Positions 46,478-53,507 of a stretch of DNA of 64,000 nucleotides are shown here, piece by piece. This DNA comes from an uncultured Rhodospirillales bacterium (lineage in GTDB: Bacteria > Pseudomonadota > Alphaproteobacteria > CACIAM-22H2), in the NCBI GenBank assembly GCA_937926175.1, contig CALANV010000034.1:61657-125656 (forward strand), written 5' to 3'. Position 1 is the first letter of the stretch; every line of letters begins with the position of its first letter. The position numbers and the translations under genes were made by a program. The notes under the pieces are model-generated. The model made no database searches and was not told the origin of the DNA. It saw only the letters and a program-made list of their open reading frames with translations.

Positions 46478-47101
46478 TCAGGCCGTATCGCGGGCCGGCA
46501 GGAGTTCCGCAACCAGCGCCACGCAGTCCAACTGCTTGCGGAACTCGTGGGCAAGCCCCACAATCAGGAATTGTACGTTGGCGATGATCGCGGGCTTGTC
46601 CGGTTCGCGCAACGTCGCGTGGATCGGCAGCGTCTCGTACAGGCGTTCGGCCGATGTCAGCGCCACCTCCATCGGCCCGCGGACGGGACCGGCCTGGGCC
46701 GTCTGCAGCCGCAGCCGCAGGCGCTCCACGTCAGCGGCCCAGCCCTCGGGCCGGTGCCCCGGTCGGGGGTGAATCGCCAGCGTCTGCTCGTAAATGCCGG
46801 CCAGCGGGTCCACGAGATCCCTGGAGCGAGGACCGGCAAACGGCCGAAGATAACCTTCCGTCATGACGACCAGATCGGCCAGAACCGCGGCATAGCCCTC
46901 CCAGCGCGCGATCTCGAAGGCATCGGCGAACTGCTTCTCGATCGTCAGCTCCGACAGGGGCAGCCGGGTCTTCACATGGCAGTAGCCGATGATGCTTTTC
47001 TGCGCCACCAGTGCGGCGCGGCGGTCGAGGAACTCGATCAAGGCGGCCGGGGTGGCCACGGACGCCACCCCCCGCCATCGCCGCATTAGCGCTTTCAGCA
47101 T
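46478..47101 (-). CDS. Unknown helical protein partnered with DUF294 gene
   Basis: A 207-residue mostly helical soluble protein (MLKALMRRWRGVASVATPAA ... LVAELLPARDTA) with a conspicuous RLPLSELTIEKQFADAFEIARWEGYA-type segment but no motif I can assign (segment given in part: RLPLSELTIEKQF). It starts the leftward two-gene operon with the CBS-DUF294 gene. Tight linkage suggests it works with, or is modified by, the nucleotidyltransferase; this is inference. Confidence 0.75.
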   Translation of the reverse strand: MLKALMRRWRGVASVATPAALIEFLDRRAALVAQKSIIGYCHVKTRLPLSELTIEKQFADAFEIARWEGYAAVLADLVVMTEGYLRPFAGPRSRDLVDPLAGIYEQTLAIHPRPGHRPEGWAADVERLRLRLQTAQAGPVRGPMEVALTSAERLYETLPIHATLREPDKPAIIANVQFLIVGLAHEFRKQLDCVALVAELLPARDTA

Positions 47102-47137
47102 GCCACCAAGCCCCCTACCCCGTCCGGGTGCCGCCAG

Positions 47138-47166
47138 TTGTGCAGTTCAACAACAGATGGTATAGT
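47138..47166 (+). promoter_or_regulatory. Candidate promoter of the symporter operon
   Basis: TTGTGC (47138-47143) and TATAGT (47161-47166) are separated by exactly 17 bp. They lie in the divergent gap 47102-47379 and would give a leader of about 205 nt before the DUF4212 gene. No sigma-54 type TGGCAC-N5-TTGC site was found in the gap. Confidence 0.5.
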
Positions 47167-47293
47167 GCCGCAAAAATAAAAGACAACATAAGGTCCTGCG
47201 GGGGGGAAACTAGGGCTTCATGTCGAGTCCGCAGATCAATCAGAACACCAGTCCCGACACCGGTCGCGTCGGCGCAGCCCCCTGCGTGCGACC

Positions 47294-47322
47294 ACGTACG
47301 CCCGTGCGTGCGGCGCGTACGT
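47294..47322 (+). other. Hairpin in the leader of the symporter operon
   Basis: ACGTACGC (47294-47301) and GCGTACGT (47315-47322) form a perfect 8-bp stem with a 13-nt GC-rich loop, 57 bp before the DUF4212 start. It may be part of a regulatory 5' UTR, or a dyad operator downstream of the promoter. Confidence 0.35.
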
Positions 47323-47379
47323 CCAAGCGCATCTTGCGTTCTGCCCGTACAGTCTAAACCACAAAGGGGATCAGGAGGA

Positions 47380-47649
47380 ATGGCTACAAATTCCCTATCG
47401 CGCGATCGGATGGAAGAGTATTGGCGACGAACCAGCAGGCTGATGTGGGTGATTCTGGCTTGGTGGTTCGTCTTCAGCTTCCTCGTCCATCTCTTCGCCG
47501 TCCAGCTCAACGAGATCGTCATTTTCGGTTTCCCGCTGGGCTTCTACATGGCGGCCCAAGGATCGCTGATCGCCTTCGTCGTCCTGTGCTTCTGGAACGC
47601 AAAGGCCCAGAACCGGATCGACGAGGAGTTCGGCGTCGCCGAAGATTAA
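47380..47649 (+). CDS. DUF4212, small subunit of sodium:solute symporter
   Basis: An 89-residue two-helix membrane protein (EEYWRRTSRLMWVILAWWFV, LGFYMAAQGSLIAFVVLCFW) of the DUF4212 family. It always pairs with a VC_2705-type symporter, as here (18-bp gap). AGGAGG at 47373-47378 sits unusually close (1 nt) to the ATG at 47380; a GGGG at 47366-47369 gives more normal spacing. The long frame upstream has no family similarity. Confidence 0.9.
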   Translation: MATNSLSRDRMEEYWRRTSRLMWVILAWWFVFSFLVHLFAVQLNEIVIFGFPLGFYMAAQGSLIAFVVLCFWNAKAQNRIDEEFGVAED

Positions 47650-47667
47650 GCCAGGGGAGAACGCACC

Positions 47668-49497
47668 ATGGCATACGAAATCGGGCGCGGTGGATTCCTC
47701 GCCAATCTCGGCAAAGTCTACGGGATCTATACCGGGGGATTCATCGCTTTCACCATCCTCCTCGCCATTCTTGAGCAGCTGGGCGTGCCGAACCACATCA
47801 TCGGCTACGCCTTCATGTTCCTGACGATCGCCATCTACGCCTATATCGGCATCCTTTCGCGTACGACGGAGCTTTCCGAATACTACGTGGCAGGGCGCGT
47901 GGTGCCGGCGTTCTACAACGGCATGGCGACGGGCGCCGACTGGATGAGCGCCGCCTCGTTCATCTCGATGGCGGGTGGCCTGTTCATCGCAGGCTATAAC
48001 GGGCTCGGGTACGTGGTTGGATGGACCGGCGGCTACGTGCTGGTGGCCATCCTGCTGGCACCGTATCTCCGCAAGTTCGGCCAGTTCACCGTGCCGGACT
48101 TCCTGGGCACCCGTTACGAAGGCAACGTCGCCCGCATCTGCGGTGTCGTCGTCCTGTTCTGCGCGTCGTTCACCTACATCGTCGCGCAGACCTTCGGCAT
48201 CGGCATCATCACCTCGCGCTTCCTCGGCATTCCTTTCGAGATCGCGATCTTCGCCGGTCTCGTGGGCATCCTGGTGTGCTCCATGCTTGGCGGCATGCGC
48301 GCGGTGACATGGACGCAGGTGGCGCAGTACATCATCCTGATCATCGCCTACCTCGTCCCGGTCATCTGGCTGTCGACGCAGCGCTACGGGATTCCGATCC
48401 CCGAGCTGACCTACGGCCAAGCGCTCAAGCAGATCGCCGAGCTTGAGGAACAGCTGGGCATCGTCAAGCATCACGTTGCCCCGTTCACCGATGCTCAGGG
48501 ACAGTTCAGCTGGACCGAGTTCCACAACTTCTGGGCCCTCGTGCTGTGCCTGATGATCGGCACCGCGTCGCTGCCGCACATCCTGATGCGGTACTTCACG
48601 ACGCCGAACGTCCGGCAGGCCCGCGAGTCGGTGGGCTGGAGCATCTTCTTCATCTTCCTGCTCTACTTCACCGCCCCCGCATACGCGGCCTTCGCCAAGC
48701 TCGAGGTCTATCAGAGCGTGATCGGTCAGCCGATCGCGAGCCTGCCGGCCTGGGTGCAAAGCTGGTCGCAGGTCGGTGGTCTGCTGACGATCGCGGACGG
48801 CAACGGCAACGGCGTGCTTGAAGTCACCAAGTACGCGGCGGCCGGTGCGGTGCTTGACCTCGGTGAGATTAAGATCCACCAGGACATCATCGTCCTGTCG
48901 ATGCCGGAGATCGCAGGCCTGCCGTACGTCATCTCGGGCCTGGTCGCGGCCGGTGGCCTCGCTGCCGCGCTGTCGACCGCGGACGGTCTGCTGCTTGCGA
49001 TTGCCAATGCGCTCTCGCACGACATCTACTACAAGATGATCAACCCGAACGCGAGCACGGTGAAGCGTCTCGTCGTCGCGCGTACGCTGTTGATCCTCGT
49101 CGCGCTGGTCGCAGCGGCAACGGCCGCCACGCGCCCGTCGGGCATCATCCAGATGGTGGCGTGGGCGTTCTCGCTTGCGGCGTCCGGCCTGTTCGCGCCG
49201 CTGGTGCTCGGCATCTGGTGGAAGCGGACGACGTCGATCGGCGCCATCTGCGGCATGATCGCGGGCTTCGGCGTGTGCCTCTACTACCTGATCGCCACGC
49301 ACTACTTCGGCATGCCGCTGTGGTTCGGGATCCGCAACGTCTCGAGCGCGGTGTTCGGCCTGCCGGTGGCGTTCATCGTCACCTGGCTGGTCAGCCTGGT
49401 GACGCCGGAACCGTCCAAGGAGATGCAGGACTTCGTCGACTCGATCCGCATCCCGAAGGGCGAGGTGCACGGAGTCGCCGCCGGCGCACACCACTAG
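47668..49497 (+). CDS. Sodium:solute symporter, VC_2705/ActP-like
   Basis: A 609-residue inner-membrane transporter of the SSS family with about 13 helices. Segments VAGRVVPAFYNGMATGADWMSAASF (partly: AFYNGMATGADWMSAASF), FGQFTVPDFLGTRYEG, CSMLGGMRAVTWTQVAQY and GGLAAALSTADGLLLAIANALS match acetate/monocarboxylate symporters. The likely substrate is acetate or another short carboxylate, by analogy with ActP; other monocarboxylates are possible. A strong terminator follows directly. Confidence 0.92.
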   Translation: MAYEIGRGGFLANLGKVYGIYTGGFIAFTILLAILEQLGVPNHIIGYAFMFLTIAIYAYIGILSRTTELSEYYVAGRVVPAFYNGMATGADWMSAASFISMAGGLFIAGYNGLGYVVGWTGGYVLVAILLAPYLRKFGQFTVPDFLGTRYEGNVARICGVVVLFCASFTYIVAQTFGIGIITSRFLGIPFEIAIFAGLVGILVCSMLGGMRAVTWTQVAQYIILIIAYLVPVIWLSTQRYGIPIPELTYGQALKQIAELEEQLGIVKHHVAPFTDAQGQFSWTEFHNFWALVLCLMIGTASLPHILMRYFTTPNVRQARESVGWSIFFIFLLYFTAPAYAAFAKLEVYQSVIGQPIASLPAWVQSWSQVGGLLTIADGNGNGVLEVTKYAAAGAVLDLGEIKIHQDIIVLSMPEIAGLPYVISGLVAAGGLAAALSTADGLLLAIANALSHDIYYKMINPNASTVKRLVVARTLLILVALVAAATAATRPSGIIQMVAWAFSLAASGLFAPLVLGIWWKRTTSIGAICGMIAGFGVCLYYLIATHYFGMPLWFGIRNVSSAVFGLPVAFIVTWLVSLVTPEPSKEMQDFVDSIRIPKGEVHGVAAGAHH

Positions 49498-49520
49498 TAG
49501 ACGCAATCTCGCAACTCCGT

Positions 49521-49555
49521 GCAGGGCTCACTTGCGTGGGCCCTGCCTTTTTTTT
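49521..49555 (+). terminator. Rho-independent terminator after the symporter gene
   Basis: GCAGGGC (49521-49527) and GCCCTGC (49540-49546) form a 7-bp GC stem followed by CTTTTTTTT (T run 49548-49555). It lies 24 bp after the symporter stop, so the three small membrane-protein genes that follow are at least partly separate. Confidence 0.85.
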
Positions 49556-49585
49556 GTATAAGGATCTGACACGCGAGGAGGAGGT

Positions 49586-49903
49586 ATGGCGGGTCAGGAC
49601 ATCTGGTGGTCGTACTGGTACTTCCACCTGCCGAACTACGCGTTTTCGGTGCTGTTCTACACGCTGTTCGGCCGCTTCATGCTGGGGTTCTTCCTGCCGC
49701 CGAATTCCAACAACTACATCTACCGCTGGTTCTGCCGTTTGACGAACTGGCTGATCCGGCCGGTCGCCTTCATTACCCCGAGCATCCTGCCGAAGTTCCT
49801 TCTGCCGCCGATCGCCGCGTTCTGGATCGTTATCGCGCGCGTGGTCTTCTTCATGCTGATGTTCAGCGCGGGGCTGACGCCGCGCATGGCTCCCGCCCAG
49901 TAG
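49586..49903 (+). CDS. Small membrane protein, YggT-like
   Basis: A 105-residue protein with three hydrophobic segments. The motif FGRFMLGFFLPPNSNNYIYR followed by LTNWLIRPVAFITPSIL resembles YggT-family proteins (short duplicated membrane hairpins) but is divergent. A very strong purine-rich ribosome site (AGGAGGAGG, 49576-49584) precedes the ATG. It starts a block of three small membrane genes downstream of the symporter. Confidence 0.75.
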   Translation: MAGQDIWWSYWYFHLPNYAFSVLFYTLFGRFMLGFFLPPNSNNYIYRWFCRLTNWLIRPVAFITPSILPKFLLPPIAAFWIVIARVVFFMLMFSAGLTPRMAPAQ

Positions 49904-49916
49904 CCGACGAACCGCC

Positions 49917-50231
49917 ATGGACCGACAGACTCTGCTGACGATCGTGCTCGGCGTATGCGTCGTGAACGGGCTTTTTTCGCCATATATTGTGATCGCCAAA
50001 CCGATCGTCGCGGTATTGATGCCGGAGATCTTCCCGCGGACCGTCAACTGGGTCCTGTTCTTCAGCTCGGTCTTCGTCTCAACCGCGACGTTGTTCTTCA
50101 GCGGTGTCCCCGCCGCGCTCTACGAGCGGCTGATCGATCGCGACCCGCAAAGCCCGGTCCCGATGTACGTCTGGCTCGGCGGCGCCATCCTGTTGACCCT
50201 CCCGGCGCTCGAGACGCTTGCCCGGCTGTGA
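49917..50231 (+). CDS. Small three-helix membrane protein of unknown function
   Basis: A 104-residue hydrophobic protein (LLTIVLGVCVVNGLFSPYIV, WVLFFSSVFVSTATLFFSGV, VPMYVWLGGAILLTLPALET) without recognised motif. It starts 13 bp after the YggT-like gene on the same strand and is probably cotranscribed with it. Confidence 0.7.
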   Translation: MDRQTLLTIVLGVCVVNGLFSPYIVIAKPIVAVLMPEIFPRTVNWVLFFSSVFVSTATLFFSGVPAALYERLIDRDPQSPVPMYVWLGGAILLTLPALETLARL

Positions 50232-50390
50232 CGTCCCTTTACCCCCTGCAGCCGCGCGTACCGATCAACCGGACATCTTGCCCGGCGACGCACTGTTCCG
50301 GAATCATAGCGGACCGAATACTTGGCCCGTGACCCGGTACGCGGAACGTCGCGTCTGGCACGGCCGTTGTGCCCGCGCCGGAACGAATCC

Positions 50391-50771
50391 ATGGAGCGGA
50401 TACAGCATTTCGCCGACATCTCCATTCGTCGCGGCTGTGGCTTCGGCTTTCTCGCCATCGCCACGGCAATGGTCGGCCTCTCGGCGGACATCGTCATCGC
50501 CCTGAAGACGGGCGCGACCTCGGTGACGCTGATGGTCGCCATCCTTGTCCTCAAGGGTCTGCATGCACCGACACGGTCCTACAAGGACACGGAAGTGTGG
50601 ATCCTGCTCGACAAACGGCACGGCCTGCCCGAGGCCCGGGCGCAGCAGGTGTTCGGCAATATCCTGCGGGATCGCTATTTCTGGCACGCCACGCTGGTGG
50701 CAAGCGCGGCCACGTTCATGTGGCTTCTGACTTTTACCCTGCAGATCTTGGGCCGGACCTCCCAGGCGTGA
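50391..50771 (+). CDS. Small membrane protein of unknown function
   Basis: A 126-residue protein with three hydrophobic stretches (FGFLAIATAMVGLSADIVIAL, SVTLMVAILVLKGL and HATLVASAATFMWLLTFTLQ, given in part) and a soluble loop rich in charged residues (YKDTEVWILLDKRHGLPEAR). No family recognised. The ATG at 50391 is chosen over a longer open frame because it directly precedes the first helix. The 159 bp before it shows nothing clear. Confidence 0.65.
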   Translation: MERIQHFADISIRRGCGFGFLAIATAMVGLSADIVIALKTGATSVTLMVAILVLKGLHAPTRSYKDTEVWILLDKRHGLPEARAQQVFGNILRDRYFWHATLVASAATFMWLLTFTLQILGRTSQA

Positions 50772-50905
50772 ATCGGCCGGTTGCCACCGGCCAGTCGGGT
50801 AAACCTTTCCCTTGGGACAGGCTGCGGCAGAGGCGGGCGGCTCGAAAGCAGCGGCGAGCCGACGTCGAAAGATGAAAAAATGAAACGGACTGCTGTTTGG
50901 TGATC

Positions 50906-50956
50906 TTGCTGCCGTCGAGGCTCAGGCCGATCGCCTAACGCCTCGACGGCAAGCAA
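50906..50956. terminator. Bidirectional hairpin between convergent genes
   Basis: TGCCGTCGAGGC (50910-50921) and GCCTCGACGGCA (50940-50951) form a perfect 12-bp stem, extended by TTGC/GCAA with one bulge, and the loop holds a further AGGC/GCCT pairing. It lies between the convergent membrane-protein gene and the end of the long catabolic operon, so it probably ends both transcripts. Confidence 0.65.
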
Positions 50957-50965
50957 ACGCATATG

Positions 50966-51565
50966 TCAGGCCGACTTCGCCACCGGCAGTTCAGGCGCCG
51001 GCTGCTTCAGCCGCAGAGTCCATTCGGCCAGCGACACGAGCAGCTTGCTGATCAAATCGCGCGCGGTCTCGTCCGTGAGCTTGCCCGCCGCATCGAACTT
51101 CTGCGCCGCCTGGGCGATGAACACCTCCGGCTTGTTCACCGGGAACGCGTTCAGAAACACGAGCATCTGGCGCAGATGATACTGCGCGCGCGCAGTGCCC
51201 AGCACACTCCCCGACGCCCCCATGATCGCCACCGGTTTGCCCTCGAACGGCTGTGCGGGCGGGCGCGAGGCCCAGTCGATCGCGTTCTTGAGCACGCCGG
51301 AGATCGAATAATTGTACTCCGGAGTAGCAAAGAGGACGGCATCCACCTCGGCAATCTGCCTGCGGAAAGCCTCGACGGGCGCCGGGTATCCGGCCTGGCG
51401 AACATCGTCGTTGTAGAGCGGCAGCGCCGAGATATCGGCGATCTCGATCGTCATGTAGTCAGGCGCCAGCTCGGCGGCGGCGCGCAAGGCGGCCGTGTTG
51501 AACGATCCCTGCCGCAGGCTTCCCGAAATCCCGAGTACCCGAAGCTTGCGTACGTTCGAGCTCAT
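50966..51565 (-). CDS. NAD(P)H-dependent FMN reductase
   Basis: A 199-residue flavodoxin-fold protein of the NADPH-dependent FMN reductase family (ChrR/YieF-like). It has the FMN phosphate loop GISGSLRQGSFN and the conserved TPEYNYSISGVLKNAIDW segment. It is the last gene of the catabolic operon. In a hydroxyquinol pathway such enzymes can reduce quinones or supply reduced flavin; here this is inference. Confidence 0.88.
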   Translation of the reverse strand: MSSNVRKLRVLGISGSLRQGSFNTAALRAAAELAPDYMTIEIADISALPLYNDDVRQAGYPAPVEAFRRQIAEVDAVLFATPEYNYSISGVLKNAIDWASRPPAQPFEGKPVAIMGASGSVLGTARAQYHLRQMLVFLNAFPVNKPEVFIAQAAQKFDAAGKLTDETARDLISKLLVSLAEWTLRLKQPAPELPVAKSA

Positions 51566-51609
51566 TACCTTCGTCTCCTGTGTGTAAACGCTGTCGATGG
51601 CAACTCCGA

Positions 51610-51897
51610 CTATCCCTGGCGCCGGATGAAGCCCGTAATGGTGATCCGTTCCCAGATCCCCGCATTATAGAACGGATCGGCCTTGTTGAATCGTTCGACC
51701 GTTTCGCGATCCGGCGCCTCGATGATGAAAAGACTTCCGATCATCGTGGTGCCGTCGTCGGCGACGAGCGGGCCCGACATGACGATGCGCACGCCGTATC
51801 CGCTTGTGTCCGCCAGAAAGGCCTTGTGCGCATCATAGTTGGCCAGCCGCTTGTCGAGTGCACCGGCTTTGTCCAGGGCGTGAATGACGAACAGCAT
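51610..51897 (-). CDS. YciI-like (YCII) protein
   Basis: A 95-residue YCII-superfamily protein with a ferredoxin-like fold: MLFVIHALDKAGAL, then RLANYDAHKAFLAD with the conserved His, SGPLVADDG and FIIEAPDRETVERFNKADPF. YCII members include TftG, the chlorohydroxyhydroquinone dehydrochlorinase of 2,4,5-T degradation, which also works next to a hydroxyquinol dioxygenase and maleylacetate reductase. A similar role here is possible but unproven. Confidence 0.85.
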   Translation of the reverse strand: MLFVIHALDKAGALDKRLANYDAHKAFLADTSGYGVRIVMSGPLVADDGTTMIGSLFIIEAPDRETVERFNKADPFYNAGIWERITITGFIRRQG

Positions 51898-51969
51898 ATT
51901 TCTCTCTCGTCCCCGCTAATTGATGTGGGCAAAAGGTTCAGGATGACAGGAATGTCGAGCGCCGCCGGT

Positions 51970-52848
51970 TCATGACGACAGGCCCGCGCGCCGAAGGGCG
52001 ACATCGGCAAGGACCACCCAATCCTTGTCACCGTCGCCCTGGGCGATGGCATCGATCAGATTGTCGCGCACCACGCTGGCGAACGGCAGCGGGACGTTCG
52101 CGCCCTCGCCCGCCGCAAGGGCCAGACGGACGTCCTTGAGACCAAGCTTCGTCCTGAAGCCGGCCGGCTCGAAGCGCTCGTCGACGATCAGTGCGCTGTA
52201 ACCTTTATATATGGGTGCCGCGAAAAGCGTGCCGGTCATCACCTCCAAGAACTCCGCGGCGCTCACGCCGTTGGCCCTGGCCAGTGCCGCCGCTTCGGCC
52301 ATCGTTTCGATGGCGCAGGCGATCATGAAATTGCCCGCGACCTTGACGACGTTGGCCCGGTGCGGCTCATCGCCGAGCCGCCAGGTCCTCTGCCCCATGG
52401 CGTCAAACAGCGGCTGTACGCGGTCGATTGCCGCAGCCTCGCCCGCCGCCAGAATGTTGAGTTTACCTGCGGCCGCCACACCGGGCCGCCCGAAAACCGG
52501 GGCGGCGACGTATCTGATGCCGTGCGACGCATGGATGTCGGCCAGCTCCTTTGCCAGGGCGACCGATATCGTCGCCATGTTCACGTGAATCGTGGATTTG
52601 GGCGCCTTGGCCAGAAGCTGTCCGTCGAGCATGACGGCGCGCACGGCCGCATCGTCCGCGAGCATCGAAATCACGGCATCGCCGCGAAAGGCGTGCGCCG
52701 GGCTGTCCGCCGGTTCGGCCCCCTGCGCGACCAGGTCATCCACCGGACCGCGCGAACGGTTCCAGACCCGCACGCGATGCCCCGCCTTGAGAAGATTCCC
52801 GGCCATGGCTTTTCCCATGTTGCCGAGCCCGATGAAACCGACTTCCAC
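51970..52848 (-). CDS. Beta-hydroxyacid dehydrogenase family protein (copy 1)
   Basis: A 292-residue NAD(P)-binding enzyme of the 3-hydroxyisobutyrate dehydrogenase family: dinucleotide loop GFIGLGNMGKAMAGNLL, catalytic Lys region VKVAGNFMIA, and the substrate segment AAPVFGRPGVAAAGKL. The start is GTG at 52848. It begins 7 bp after the VOC gene. A second member of the family lies further upstream in the same operon, at 57563. The substrate is unknown. Confidence 0.88.
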   Translation of the reverse strand: MEVGFIGLGNMGKAMAGNLLKAGHRVRVWNRSRGPVDDLVAQGAEPADSPAHAFRGDAVISMLADDAAVRAVMLDGQLLAKAPKSTIHVNMATISVALAKELADIHASHGIRYVAAPVFGRPGVAAAGKLNILAAGEAAAIDRVQPLFDAMGQRTWRLGDEPHRANVVKVAGNFMIACAIETMAEAAALARANGVSAAEFLEVMTGTLFAAPIYKGYSALIVDERFEPAGFRTKLGLKDVRLALAAGEGANVPLPFASVVRDNLIDAIAQGDGDKDWVVLADVALRRAGLSS

Positions 52849-52855
52849 GGAAACG

Positions 52856-53407
52856 TCACTCCCTGGCAGAGATACGAGGGCGTTCGATCATGACGGGCGG
52901 CTGCGTCATCCCCGGCTGCGGCCAGTTCGAGAAGATCTCGGCATAGCTGTGCGAGATGATCTCGATTGCGTTGCGCCATGGGTCTTCGCAGTAGACGAGC
53001 CGCCAGGGGCGCCCCGGCACGAAGGCCGTCACCGGGATTTTCTGCCGCCCGCCCGCATCGACGATCCGCCGCACCATGGCATCGACGTCCGGATGCGTAA
53101 AGCAGATGTGCCACGGCCCGGGGCGCCAATAGGTCATTTCCGGATCGGGGTCGCCGACGGGCGGCTCTATGAACTGGAAAAGCTCGAGCCCCACGCCGTT
53201 TGCCGTGAGCAGATGCGCCTGATAGGCGCGGCGAAACCGCCGCCCGAAGATCGATGGCGTTTCGTGAGTCGCTGGCGACGTCGCCTCCAGCAGACGTGGT
53301 CCCATGATATGGGAGAATCCGAACACGTCGGCGTACCAGTCGATGGCCGCAAAGATGTCGGGCACCGTGATGCCGACGTGATTGAGGGCAAGCGGCGGCA
53401 TTCTCAT
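52856..53407 (-). CDS. VOC-family (glyoxalase/dioxygenase fold) protein
   Basis: A 183-residue vicinal-oxygen-chelate protein. It starts LNHVGITVPDIFAAIDWYAD with the typical metal His and ends with VYCEDPWRNAIEIISH, giving a His/Glu set characteristic of glyoxalase-type enzymes. It could be an isomerase, lyase or extradiol dioxygenase of the surrounding catabolic pathway. GGAG lies about 7 nt before the ATG at 53407. Confidence 0.82.
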   Translation of the reverse strand: MRMPPLALNHVGITVPDIFAAIDWYADVFGFSHIMGPRLLEATSPATHETPSIFGRRFRRAYQAHLLTANGVGLELFQFIEPPVGDPDPEMTYWRPGPWHICFTHPDVDAMVRRIVDAGGRQKIPVTAFVPGRPWRLVYCEDPWRNAIEIISHSYAEIFSNWPQPGMTQPPVMIERPRISARE

Positions 53408-53507
53408 GTGAACGCTCCGATCCCTTTTCGACGCTCGGGCCGGCGCCCCTGCATCGACTTGGCGTGGGTAGAGTGAAGCGTACAGGTCGCCCTCGCTCTC
53501 GTCGGTA

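Noticed and set aside
47102..47379. Sigma-54 promoter for the symporter operon
   Set aside because: No TGGCAC-N5-TTGC type element is present. A sigma-70-like pair with 17-bp spacing fits better.
47395..49506. A 703-codon antisense frame opposite the sodium:solute symporter
   Set aside because: Composition (His, Asp, Arg runs) is that of a complementary reading of membrane-protein codons, and no start site or domain is present.
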